Shown: one piece after another, positions 31,424-41,192 of the stretch | Position numbering within the stretch: the first letter of the stretch is position 1 | Layout: every line of letters begins with the position of its first letter | Source: Erinaceus europaeus | Taxonomy: Eukaryota > Chordata > Mammalia > Eulipotyphla > Erinaceidae | Length of the DNA: 64,000 bases | Direction of reading: 5' to 3' | Assembly: GCF_950295315.1 (NCBI RefSeq) | Contig: NC_080170.1 | Coordinates: 97,649,971-97,713,970, forward strand | Notes under the pieces: generated by a model | What the model was told of the DNA's origin: nothing | Seen by the model: the letters and a program-made list of their open reading frames with translations, nothing else | Database searches by the model: none | Made by a program: the position numbers and the translations under genes

Positions 31424-31869
31424 TTTTTTTTTGTTTTTTGTTTTTTAATATTTATTTATTCCCTTTTGTTGCCCTTATTGTTTTATTGTTGTAGTTCTTC
31501 TTCTTCTTCTAGCGTTTGCCCTTCTTCTGTAGCCGGTCAACAGCGTCAGGTTGAGCCTGATGTAAAGTTTCGAGACCTCCTTTGAATCTGGAGAGGTGGC
31601 AGTCGTTGACTATGTGGGTCATAGTCTGACTGTAGCCGCAGGGGCAGTTCGGGTCGTATTATTGATGTTGTTGGATAGGACAGAGAGAAATGGAGAGAGG
31701 AGGGAAAGACAGAGAGAGGGAGAGAAAGATAGATACCTGCAGACCTGCTTCACCGCCTGTGAAGTGACTCCCCTGCAGGTGAGGAGCCGAAGGCTCAAAC
31801 CGGGATCCTTATGCCGGTCCTTGTGCTTTGCGCCACGTGCGCTTAACCCGCTGCGCTACCGCCAGACTC
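31424..31869 (-). mobile_element. SINE-A carrying a 161-bp LINE fragment
   Basis: A SINE-A flanked by CCCCATAAATGT (31,412-31,423; 31,870-31,881). Between GTTGTAGTT (ending 31,496) and ATTATTGATGTTGTTGG (from 31,658), where the SINE consensus is continuous, sits a 161-bp foreign insert in the same orientation. The SINE itself is well kept (head CTGCGCTACCGCCAGACTCC), so the composite is fairly young. Because the duplication surrounds SINE plus insert, the insert either entered later or travelled within the SINE. Confidence 0.85.
31497..31657 (-). mobile_element. LINE reverse-transcriptase C-terminus fragment, not L1
   Basis: Read on the minus strand, 48 codons are open (31,655 down to 31,512) and end in TAG (31,511-31,509), followed at once by (AAG)4. 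The translation begins DPNCPCGYSQTMTHIVNDC, a C-x-C-x7-H-x4-C zinc knuckle, followed by RFKGGLETLH and a DAVDRL helix. This layout is the C-terminal knuckle of apurinic-endonuclease LINEs of clades frequent in invertebrates (Jockey/I/RTE-like; clade undecided). The L1 ORF2 in this window ends with a different knuckle (C-x3-C-x7-H-x4-C). No 3' UTR separates the stop from the short-repeat tail. Higher GC than its surroundings. No stops or frameshifts suggest recent arrival or recent copying. The family is recognised by pattern only. Confidence 0.65.
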
Positions 31870-31944
31870 CCCCATAAATGTGTTTTTAAAAACATCACCT
31901 CATGAAGTTTTTATTTGAAAAGTCAAACATATGATGGGCTGTAG

Positions 31945-32075
31945 GGAAAGACTGGGGAAACAGCATTATGCAAAAAGTCTTCCGTGACTGAGGCTCTGAG
32001 GTTCCAGGTTCAATACCCAGTACCACCAAAAGCCAGAGCAGAGCAGTGCACTGATAAAAGGAAATAAATAAATAA
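31945..32075 (+). mobile_element. SINE-C
   Basis: GAAACAGCATTATGCAAAAA head, AGGTTCAATACCCAGTACCA, AGAGCAGAGCAGTGCACTG, (AAAT)n end. Confidence 0.75.
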
Positions 32076-32084
32076 ATAAATAAG

Positions 32085-32256
32085 TTGTAGAGGGTGAAGC
32101 TTCATAAGTGGTGATGAAGTGGTACTGTGGTGTTTCTCCTTCTCACTCTGTATCTGTCTCACTTTGTCTTGGACCCTCTATTAGAAAGAAGGAAATTTCT
32201 TCCAGGAATGGTAGAGTAATGTAGACACAGAATCCTAGAGATAATCCTAATGGCAA

Positions 32257-32257
<1 letters not shown>
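32085..32257 (+). mobile_element. SINE-B 3' fragment with tail module
   Basis: AGGGTGAAGCTTCATAAGTGG through a decayed tail module (TTCTTCCAGGAATGGTAGAG ... GATAATCCTAATGG). Head missing. Confidence 0.55.

Positions 32258-32265
<8 letters not shown>

Positions 32266-32310
<45 letters not shown>
32266..32310 (+). repeat. (AC)n microsatellite
   Basis: About 21 uninterrupted AC units directly after a SINE tail. Confidence 0.95.
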
Positions 32311-32313
<3 letters not shown>

Positions 32314-32949
32314 CTTTCTAACTAAAATATAAAATCTATTTCCATTTGATTGCTTGAGAGTGAAGTATTTACCTTACATTTTCATTCTTTGATTTGTCTC
32401 AGAAACGCCTCAACTTAAAATTCATGCTCAATTCAGTTTCTATAGCACTATATGCATAGAAGCCTATAATTTGATGGACTTAGTGAGAATCCTGAGGCTT
32501 TTCCCTACTACTTGAACTTTGGGTGGGAATCAGGGCAAAGCTGCATGTGTATTCACTAAGATTAAGGCATCCCGCTGCTCAGAAAGATGTATTATTTAAA
32601 ATATTTGGCCTATGTTTGGAGAGACCCTTTCATTTCACTTCGTTTGTGTGCTGTGTGCTCTGTGCTGATACCACTCTGATAACAGTTGCTATGTAGGTGG
32701 AGGCAAGGGAGGTCCCACATGGCACACTGTGCCACACAGTGTGCTTGTTTTAAGTACAAGGGTGTTTGCTTAGGACAGTGATCTATGATACTGGAATTAA
32801 TTTTCCCTGAAATATGTTTTACTGACTTTAAACTCCAGAAAATATTTAACTTCCTTTGATCATACATACAACTGATTTGAATGTTACTTATTTTTCAAAA
32901 TTTTGTTATATTTAGATCAAAATTTATGTTTTGAGTTTTTGAACTTTCT
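32311..32949. other. Unassigned sequence
   Basis: No recognised element; a short Cys/His-containing frame at 32,610-32,867 has no recognised family. Confidence 0.45.
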
Positions 32950-33212
32950 TTTTTTTTTTTAAAATTTGTTTTATCTTTATTTATTTATTGGGTAGAGACA
33001 GCCATAAATTGAGAGGGAAGGGGGGAATAGAGTGGGAGAGAGACAGAAAGGAAAGGGGGTGATAGAGAGGAATAGAGACAGAGAAACTCCTGCAGCACTG
33101 CTTCACCACTTGTGAAACTTTCTCCCTGCAGGTGGAGACCAGGGGCTTGAACCTGGGTCTTTTTCATTGTAATTAATATATGTGCTCAACCAGATGTGCC
33201 ACCACCCTATCT
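32950..33212 (-). mobile_element. SINE-B
   Basis: TTTATTTATTTATTGGGTAGAGACAG start, CTCCTGCAGCACTGCTTCAC, GGCTTGAACCTGGGTC, head ending CAGATGTGCCACCACCC. Confidence 0.8.
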
Positions 33213-33914
33213 CTGTATGTGAATTTTCCTAAATGTAAACTGAAATTTTTTTTGAAAAAAATTTTCAAAAATCATTTTACTTATTCATGCTTTGACATTG
33301 GTTTACATTATAAGATTTCAGGGATATAATTTCACACCCATATGTGTGTGTGTAAGTTACTGCATCCACCATCAAAGACCTGTGATCTCCTTTTAATAAA
33401 TATCATAGTTACATAAAGTCTAATAGAGTTTGATAACTATCATTTCTTGCAAGCTCATTTGCTTTACAGTCAAACTTTTAATTTTTCTAGGTTATAATCA
33501 TGATGAATTAATGTTCCCATTTCACTTGAACTTCTTTTATTTTTCATTGCAATTCTTTTGACTTTGCTTGCTGATCTTTGAAATCATGGCTAAATTGAGA
33601 GTGATGAAGAACTTTTAAACACTGAAGTAGTGATGACTCTGTCTGTAGACAAATTTTCATCTTTTGCAAAGTTAGGGAGACTCTACAATACTGTTGAGTG
33701 TAACTGTTGAGACTTACTCATATAACTGCAACTATGCAAGTCTAGATATGGGAATTGAACCTAATAAGTTGGTCATTTAAATTTGAGATACGTCTTCTTA
33801 GAACGTAGCAAATTATTTGACATGATGTCTGTGCCAGAAGGAATCATTGAAGGGAATTTAATGAAGGCACAATTTGCATTTGTGGGTAGAACTAGGAGAA
33901 ACTAACAATTGTAT
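33213..33914. other. Unassigned sequence
   Basis: 33,295-33,395 (GACATTGGTTTACATTATAAG ... CCACCATCAAAGACC) may be an old interspersed repeat; family unknown. Confidence 0.4.
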
Positions 33915-34102
33915 TGAGACAGCAGAGAGGCCAGGTCATAACTCACCAAATAGAGAGCATATATTACCATACTGAAGCACCTGGGTTCAAGCCCCCAGTC
34001 CCCACTTGTATAAGGGGAAGCTTCATGAGTCTCTCTTCTCTCTTTTCCTCTCCCCTCTCTACTTTTCCTTGTCTCTTAAAAAATAAAAGAGAAATATTCT
34101 CA
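33915..34102 (+). mobile_element. SINE-B, diverged
   Basis: GAGGCCAGGTCATAACTCACC head, GGGTTCAAGCCCCCAGTCCC, shortened pyrimidine part. Confidence 0.7.
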
Positions 34103-34142
34103 AACTCAATGTGGCAACTAAAGACAGATATAGAAACAAAAT

Positions 34143-34260
34143 CAGGGGTGGGAGTAGATGGCATAATGGTTATGTAAAGAGACTCATGCCTGAGGCTCTA
34201 AAATCCTAGATTTAATCCTCAACACCTCCATAAACCAGGACTGAGCAGTGAAAAAAAAAA
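34143..34260 (+). mobile_element. SINE-C, short
   Basis: AGATGGCATAATGGTTATGT head, CATGCCTGAGGCTC, CATAAACCAGGACTGAGCAG, A-tail. Confidence 0.75.
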
Positions 34261-34265
34261 TCAGG

Positions 34266-34385
34266 TGTGAGAGATAGGAGAGACAGCATAATGCTTATAC
34301 AAAAAGACTTTCATGCCTGAGGCTGAGATTCAATGCCTTGCACCATCTTAAACCTGAGTTGAGCAGTGCTTTGGTATCTACTTAG

Positions 34386-34436
<51 letters not shown>

Positions 34437-34500
34437 TCAATCAAATTTTTCTCTCTCTACCTCTCTCATTAAAATAAATAAAATAGAAAAAAAAAAGAAA
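34266..34500 (+). mobile_element. SINE-C with (CTAT)n
   Basis: GACAGCATAATGCTTATACA head; body with GAGCAGTGCTTTGGTATC; about 13 CTAT units at 34,386-34,436; A-rich end. Confidence 0.8.
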
Positions 34501-34520
34501 AAGAACCAAACAAATTCAAG

Positions 34521-34682
34521 CCCTTAGACTGTTCTCACAGTCTAAGACTGTGACTGTCTTAGATTGTCTTAGACTGTTCTCACAGTCTAAGACTGACTGT
34601 CTTAGACTGTCTTAGACTGTTCTCACAGTCTAAGACTGTGACTGTCTTAGACTGTCTTAGACTGTTCTCACAGTCTAAGGGA
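34521..34682. repeat. Palindromic minisatellite, period 43-45 bp
   Basis: Four perfect hairpin units, CTTAGACTGT, loop TCTC, ACAGTCTAAG, lie at 34,523-34,546, 34,568-34,591, 34,611-34,634 and 34,656-34,679, separated by GACTGT-rich spacers. The array as a whole begins CCCTTAGACTGT and ends with its reverse complement. Confidence 0.95.
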
Positions 34683-35014
34683 ATACTAGGTAAATGGTAA
34701 TGTTTCTGCCATTGCCAAGACTAAACATTTCAGAATTACAGGATAACAATGGGAGAGTCAGGTCTAGCAATCCAATAGAACACTAGGATCTTATTCTTTG
34801 TTGATCTAAGTCTCTTGCCAATATGAATAGGTCCCAGGCTTGATCTGGCAACACTATGTGGTGCCAGGTCAGCTGAGTGGTGGTCTGCTCTCCTTTTTTT
34901 TTTTTTGTCTTTTTAATGAATATAAATAAATCTTAAAGAATATAGTAAAAATTAAAAAAAAAGGAACCCTGGAAAACACACATAAAATTGTTTCTACAAA
35001 GAGACAGAACAATA
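34683..35014. other. Unassigned sequence
   Basis: Contains a T-run (34,893-34,905) and A-rich end (34,953-34,962). Nothing firm. Confidence 0.4.
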
Positions 35015-35360
35015 ATCCATTGAATTAGATGTTGAGACTACCACCTGATCACTCTGAGCCACTACCAAAGAAAAGAGTTACTATAGTGCATCTGGTAATT
35101 AATCCTGATTACCAAATGCAAATTAGATTGCTACTAAGTGCAAACAAGGATGAGTATGCCTGGACAAAAGTTTCATACATGCTTCTTTTAGTGTTATCAT
35201 TCTTGTGTTTAAAGTTAATGGAAAACTGTAACATCATAATTCAGGCAGAGTTGCTAAGGATCCAGTCCATTCAAAGAGGAAGCTTTAGTTTACCTCACCA
35301 AGCAAAGACTCATAATCAACTGAAGTACTTTCTGAGGCCAAAAGAAATATACAAGTAATA
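35015..35360 (+). pseudogene. Decayed dUTPase-like end of an ERVL-type pol
   Basis: A reading frame from 35,029 holds VTIVHLVINPDYQMQIRLLL then DEYAW and a LLLVLS strand: the layout of dUTPase motif 3 (Asp-Pro-Asp-Tyr) and following strands as found at the pol end of ERVL elements. About 340 bp downstream come a polypurine tract and an ERVL-like LTR, which fits ERVL order (pol, dUTPase, LTR, no env). Internal substitutions are many and the frame has lost the N-terminal dUTPase motifs. Recognition is by eye and moderate. Confidence 0.5.
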
Positions 35361-35698
35361 AGAACTAAAATGAACACCTATCATGGCCCATTATAGAAAC
35401 AGGCATTCTAATTTTCATGATTACTTCTCCCTACTTTATGAATCTGTTGTATGTGTGGTTACTTACTTATACTTGCTTTCTTTCCTTTTTAAATTCTTAA
35501 ATCACATAATATAAGATGCATGAGCTTAACACTGTAGTTCCTAAGTATGAATCACTTAAGTTAAATGATATCAAGAAGGAGGGTGATCATTACCCATATT
35601 CTCTGTGTGGGAAGGGTTAATGTCTTCTCAGCTGTACACAAGATAGATTTATCATCTTAAATCTCACAATATTAGATGTATCAGTGCACTAACTTGTT

Positions 35699-35709
35699 GA
35701 GGGGAGAAA
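35699..35709 (+). other. Polypurine tract before the ERVL-like LTR
   Basis: GAGGGGAGAAA immediately precedes the TG of the LTR, as needed to prime plus-strand synthesis. Confidence 0.65.
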
Positions 35710-36228
35710 TGTAATGGTTAAATATTATGTTTCAACTTTTCAAGGCACTGGTATTCAACTATTTGGCTAAATTTAAACCAGATGTTACTATGAAGATATT
35801 TTTGTAGATGTTAAAAAACAGGTCAGTCTGTTGACTTTAAGTAAAACAGATTACCCTTAACAATGTCCGTAGGTTGTTTCTGAAAGAAGTTTCTGAAAGA
35901 AGGAATTTCTGTCTTACAACTGTAACATAGCAATCCAGGTTAAAATTTCAGGCTACTGTACTACCCTTATGTTTCAGAGCTACAAAATCAGACTTTTGAC
36001 TTAAGCTCTGGACTATTGATTTAACACACAGATTTCAGTCTAATGTTACCACATCACCGCTATTTGAGTTTTGAGCTGTCTGCACCAGTCTAGTGACTTT
36101 GAACTTGGCCAACCCTTATAATTTTGTGAACCAATATCTTATCCATCTTATCTTATCTTATACTATCTTATCTTTCATCATTGATCTTAATTCTAGTTAT
36201 ATTGCTCAGGAGAACTCTGACAAATAAC
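35710..36228 (+). mobile_element. ERVL-class LTR (MLT2-like)
   Basis: Starts TGTAATGGTTAAATATTATG and ends near GAGAACTCTGACAAATAAC; includes GACTTTAAGTAAAACAGATT and a TCTTATCTTATC run before the end, all as I know them from MLT2 LTRs of ancient ERVL. Family name from memory. Confidence 0.65.
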
Positions 36229-36589
36229 TAAAGATGCTTCATTGTTACCAATGTTATTCACCTTAATGAAATAACACACATAAGTGTCAAGTGAGCTGAA
36301 TATTTTGGTTTGAAGAACCAAATGCTAACTCAAGTTGGTTTACACATAAATATATAACTGTGGTTATGTAGTTATCTTTTCCACAAAGTTGGCCATAGCA
36401 ATGTGTACTCCATATCAAATGCTCTTTTTTATAATATTAAATTGATAAACTGCATAAAGTTGTAATGAGGTATGCTCCTTTTCCCTAAAAGAGAGCAAAT
36501 TTCTGTAAAAGTCTTACACAGTAGAATGAAGCAGAGGAATCCTATCTGATTTTCAAAGTCAAAGATAGATTATGAAAGGCAACATTACT
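36229..36589. other. Unassigned sequence
   Basis: Nothing recognised after the LTR. Confidence 0.45.
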
Positions 36590-36780
36590 ACTTCTCTTCT
36601 TCCTTTTCCTCTTCCTCCTCCTCTTATCCTTTATTAATTCATCATCCTGAGCTAATTATTTCAGAGAGAAAGAGGAAGAGAAAAATACAGAGAGACCACA
36701 GCACTGAAGCTTCCTCCAATGTGGTGATGGGGGGGCTGGCTCAGACCTGGGCCAAACGCAAGGCTGTCCATGTAAAATAT
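36590..36780 (-). mobile_element. SINE-B-like, strongly diverged
   Basis: CTTCTTCCTTTTCCTC start, GAGAGAAAGAGGAAGAGAAA, CACAGCACTGAAGCTTCC, GGCTCAGACCTGGGCC. Confidence 0.5.
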
Positions 36781-36906
36781 TTTGCTAGTCTAGTAATATA
36801 ACTACTGTCTCTATCTTGCTATTTCCTTCTGTTTGCCACTCCACACTCACCTCCATGCTCTTCACTCTCATCTTTTGCTTATGTACTTTTCTTTCCTTTG
36901 TATTCT

Positions 36907-37196
36907 TTTTTAAAAATATTTTATTTTATTTATTTATTCCCTTTTGTTGCCCTTATTGTTTTATTGTTGTAGTTATTATTGTTGTTGTCGTCATTGTTGG
37001 ATAGGACAGAGAGAAACTGAGAGAGGAGGGGAAGACAAAGAGGGGGAGAGAAAGATAGACACCTGCAGACCTGCTTCACCGCCTGTGAAGCGACTCCCCT
37101 GCAGGTGGGGAGCCGGGGTTCGAACCGGGATCCTTATGCTGGTCCTTGTGCTTTGCGCCACCTGCACTTAACCCGCTGCACTACAGCCCGACTCCC
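36907..37196 (-). mobile_element. SINE-A, young-looking, with target-site duplication
   Basis: TTCCTTTGTATTCT flanks it (36,893-36,906; 37,197-37,210). Very close to the copy at 25,668. Confidence 0.92.
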
Positions 37197-37210
37197 TTCC
37201 TTTGTATTCT

Positions 37211-38475
37211 AACTACCAAAATATGGGCTATAGGAGGAGAAGTAGGAGGCCTATCCTACATGGGGAGCTATGTATTATTGTTCTATCCAACAGTCCTACT
37301 TAGTTCCCCAACTGAAAACGAGTATAAGTTTCATTAGTTAATGAGCTCCAAATAACATTATTCTATAGCATTTGAGTCCTAATCATTACGTTGAGGATCT
37401 TTAATGTAGAGAGATAACCTAAACATTTTATTCAAACATAAGAGATAATTAATACTTGTTACCCTAAGGAAAGACTAGGTTAATTGCTATGTGGTAGTCC
37501 ATAATATCACTAAATACATATTTATTAAAAATAAACCTAGGGGTAGTATACGTTTTAGGCATGACTTGATCATAAGCAAGCTACGTTTTTGTCTTCTGTC
37601 CTGACTTTATTTTTGATTTGATTTTATCTACTCATGGAAGTAAAATGGTTACATTTGTATCACAGCCGCACATCTGTATAATATTTTGTTTAGAGCAAAA
37701 GCAACAAATTCATTCAATTATCACCCCCATCATGTGGTCTCAAATATCCAATATATTTGAGATAACATAAATCTCAGCAGCTTCTGAGATTATCTGGGAT
37801 CTGTAAGCCAGGGATATGGGTCAGAGGGAGTGTGTTAAGAGTCCTGAGTTTAATCCTCAGGATAAGGAAAATGGATACTCTGGAAGCAATTCTAGATTTC
37901 AATGAGATATATTGTGTATTATTTGATATATGTAGGATTTTTGTTTGTTTGTTTGTTTTAATGTGATAGTAAGGGTTATTTCCATTTTTTTGAGTTTACT
38001 TTCTGGGTAAAATACTTTCGCATTGAATATTATTGGTATTCAATAGTCATGTAAACTTTTTATTATTTTTTCCTAAGAAGATAAAAAGCAATACCATTTT
38101 ACTCTAATTTTTCCTCATTTAATTTAAGGCTAATCGTTTCTATCAATCTTAGTAAATATACTTATCTGAGTATGTCTATCATTCACTGGCTACTTTTAAA
38201 ATCAAGTCAACCTATACAGTCTTTCTGGGAGTTTTCTTCACAGTACTTGGCAATGTTGTGTAATAGCATGTGATTAATACTATAAAAATCAGGATCATTT
38301 TTTTTTTTTAGCAAATAGCTCTTTAAATCTATAAAGGCACACCCCATAGACATTTGGACTATGATTTAGAATGTATAGAAAGGAGAGACATTGGAATGAA
38401 TAACAAAAGTAGGGACATACTAAATGCTAGTGGTTAGAAGATTTCCAAAATTTTGTTCTGAAGAATTCCGGTTTT
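37211..38475. other. Unassigned AT-rich sequence
   Basis: 37,798-37,872 (ATGGGTCAGAGGGAGTGTG ... GAGTTTAATCCTCAGG) could be an old SINE head; (GTTT)n at 37,940-37,959. Confidence 0.45.
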
Positions 38476-38697
38476 GGAGAGAGAGAGAGAGAGAGAGAGA
38501 GAAGATGGGAGAGGGGAGAGGGGAGAAGGGAGAGGGGAGAGGGGAGAGGAGAGAAGGGAGAGAGAGAGAGGGAGAGAGGGAGAGGGGAGAGGGGAGAGGG
38601 GAGAGGGGGGAGAGAGAGAGGGAGAGAGGGAGAGGGGAGAGGGGGGAGAGAGAGAGAGAGAGGGAGAGAGAGGGAGAGAGAGGGAGAGAGAGATAGA
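38476..38697 (+). repeat. GA/GGGGAGA purine tract, about 220 bp
   Basis: Nearly pure purine on the plus strand, mixing (GA)n with GGGGAGA and GGGAGA units, interrupted by single T's at 38,506 and near the right end. Confidence 0.95.
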
Positions 38698-39048
38698 TTA
38701 TAAATTAAGTATGCTTAGGAAGTACAATGCACACTACAGATATTTTGAGCATACAAAATGAAGATCAACATACTAAGTACCTAAAAGTGAATTACATTTT
38801 GGTGTATTCCACCAAAATAAAGGACTTGGGGTCGGGGCATACTTTCAGGTGTGAGTGCATGATGGTGGAGGAAGATCTAGACTGGAAGTAAAAGCCTTTT
38901 GTAGAATGCTAAAATTTTTACACATGTATCAACAACTGAATTTAGATAAACTATCAACCTCCTCAATACAAACATTACAAAATGAACTACAGTAAATGGA
39001 CTGTTTATTTTTATGAACTTATCTTTTTACAAGTAGGTTTAGAAATCA
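38698..39048. other. Unassigned sequence
   Basis: 38,826-38,905 (GGACTTGGGGTCGGGGCATA) is slightly GC-richer than its surroundings; unknown origin. Confidence 0.4.
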
Positions 39049-39058
39049 AAGATAGGTT

Positions 39059-39273
39059 GGGGCCGGTGGTGGCACACCTCATTGAGTTCACCTATTACAA
39101 TGTGCAAGGACCCAGGTTCGAGCCCCTGGTCCCCACCTGCAGGAGAAAAGTTTTGCGAGTAGTGAAGTAGTGCTGCGTCTCTCTGTTTTTCTCTCTATCA
39201 CCCTCTTGATTTCTGGCTGTCTCTATCCAATAAATAAAGATAACAAAATTTTTATTTTTTAAAAAAGAAACTG
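39059..39273 (+). mobile_element. SINE-B with target-site duplication
   Basis: AAGATAGGTT flanks it (39,049-39,058; 39,274-39,283). GGTGGTGGCACACCTCATTG head, GGTTCGAGCCCCTGGTCCCC, CCAATAAATAAAGATAA. Confidence 0.9.
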
Positions 39274-39325
39274 AAGATAGGTTATTATTAGCTTTTGAGT
39301 GATAGTCAACATTAAAAATGGAAGT

Positions 39326-39470
39326 GCTGTGGCTTGGGATGTAGTAAAGCTTTCAACATAGGGACATGAGATCCTGATTTTGACCTCCTATGTCTCCTGT
39401 GCCAGAGTGATACTTTGGTTCTCTTTCTCTCTTGTTAACAAATAAACAAATAAATTGTTAAAAACAAAGA
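39326..39470 (+). mobile_element. Old SINE, lineage uncertain
   Basis: GCTTGGGATGTAGTAAAGCT head, GTGCCAGAGTGATACTTTGG, (AAAC/AAAT) end. Confidence 0.4.
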
Positions 39471-39526
39471 ATAAATTGAAACAAGAGCTTCGTATGTACC
39501 GGGAAGTAACCTTGTAAAACTGGATT

Positions 39527-39680
39527 TATTGGGCTGACCAAACAATTCATTTGCACAGTGTGCTGCCTCATTATGTGTACAACCCAGCTTTGAGCCTGGT
39601 CCCCACCACATCAAAGGAAGCACATCTATGTTGTGGTCTCTTTTCATCCTCTCTCTCTCTGGGGAAAAAAGAAAAAGAAA
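39527..39680 (+). mobile_element. Old tRNA-headed SINE, fifth lineage
   Basis: TTGGGCTGACCAAACAATTC, GTGCTGCCTCATTATGTG, CCAGCTTTGAGCCTGGTCCC; distinct head from SINE-A to SINE-D. Confidence 0.45.
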
Positions 39681-40175
39681 TCTGATTTATTTCTAATCAA
39701 AATGAGCACCAAACCAAGAAACTGACAATTTTAAACTGTTGATCAGTGAAAATGAAGATAGAATGTGAGCCTTGGTAATATCCTTCTAAGATAGTAGTCC
39801 AAGTTTTAGTTATGGAGTAAATCCACTGTACCTTATTTAACTCACTTATAGCAACTAAAATCCTTGGACAGAATATTTAAATTATTCAATCACTTTGAAA
39901 AGCAAAATGCATACAGATGTAGGTGGGAAATAAAAACTCTAAAGTGGCATATGTAGTTGTAAGCTTATTATTATTATTATTATTTTCCCCTTGGTTTCTC
40001 CTGGCTTAGAGTCCTGGCTGATTAATTCATGAAATTTCAGTGTACTTAGATTAACAAGGTCCAGAAAAAAGCCATTTTCTAGATTAGAGGGTCAGGAAGT
40101 GAAGCTCTGTAGGGTGGAAAGTGTGTGTCTTATCTGTTACTTTAGTGGCCTTGACCGCAGGCACACTTCACTAAT
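39681..40175. other. Unassigned sequence
   Basis: (TTA)n at 39,965-39,984. No gene or element recognised. Confidence 0.45.
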
Positions 40176-40426
40176 TTTTTAATAAATATATTTATTTACT
40201 TATCATTGGATAGAGACAGAGGGAAATTGAAAGGGGAGGGGAAGATAAAAAAAGAAGAGAGAAAGAAAGACACCTGCAGCTCTGCTTTCCCCCTCATGAA
40301 GCTTTCTCCCTGCAGATGGGAACCAACAGCTTGAATCTGGGTCCTTGAGCATTGCATCCTTGTGCTCTGTATTGTGTGCATCTAACCAGATGTGTGCCAC
40401 CTGTATTGTGTGCCACCTCCTGACCC
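40176..40426 (-). mobile_element. SINE-B
   Basis: TTTAATAAATATATTTATTTAC start, GACACCTGCAGCTCTGC, CTTGAATCTGGGTCCT, head with a small tandem duplication (TGTGTGCCACCTGTATTG). Confidence 0.75.
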
Positions 40427-40854
40427 CAATGCCTCACTTATGAAGCTACATTTCTGTGTTGGTAGGAACAGTCTTAACACTAGGTGTATAGGTACTTAAA
40501 AGCCTTTGAGGAAAATCCATATCTTGGACTGAAGTAATTTAGAAAACTATGCATGTGACCTGAAGAACATGGAAGGCAATGCAATTATTTCAAAGTGTAG
40601 ACAATATAAGGAGCCTAATACCTTGGATATCTAGCAAAGTCAACAGAAAAGGAATTCCTGAAGACTATATACTATACAATACAAGGACAACTATTGAGAA
40701 TTGGGAATTGACTACCTTAGACCTATATGTAATATCCCTGAATTGAACTACTGAACTGAAATAAAGCACCATAGGAAAGTCTTGAGACTTTCAAGCTCTG
40801 GTATAGACTATGTCTAGAGCTCAGATTAGTCTTTGTGCATTTGAAAGGTGCATC
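40427..40854. other. Unassigned sequence
   Basis: Nothing recognised. Confidence 0.45.
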
Positions 40855-40870
40855 AAAATATTTAACAACA

Positions 40871-41080
40871 GGGGGACCAGGTAATGGTGCGCCTGGTTAA
40901 GCACTCATATTATAGTGTGCAAGGATCTGGGTTCAAACCCCTGGTCCCACCTGCAGGGAGGGTAAACTTCATGAGTGGTAAAACAGGTCTGCAGGTATCT
41001 CTCTGTCTCTCTTTCTATCTCTCCATCCTCTCTCAATTCCTCTCTGTGTCTATCCAATAATAAATAATTATAAATAATTA
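40871..41080 (+). mobile_element. SINE-B with target-site duplication
   Basis: Flanks AAAATATTTAACAACA (40,855-40,870) and AAAATATTTCACAACA (41,081-41,096) agree at 15 of 16 positions. Confidence 0.88.
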
Positions 41081-41192
41081 AAAATATTTCACAACAAAAC
41101 TCTTACTCAGTTAAAAGTGTTTTGGTTTCTCTTTGAGACAGGCAAAGACCCCAGAATTCAAGACCCTCAGTAACACAGAAATAAATAACATG

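Noticed and set aside
34521..34682. Regularly spaced palindromic repeats, CRISPR-like
   Set aside because: The spacers are themselves repeats, and the context is mammalian; a minisatellite explains it.
38424..38761. Glu/Arg/Gly-rich frames of 90-95 codons
   Set aside because: Produced by the GA repeat; any frame through it stays open.
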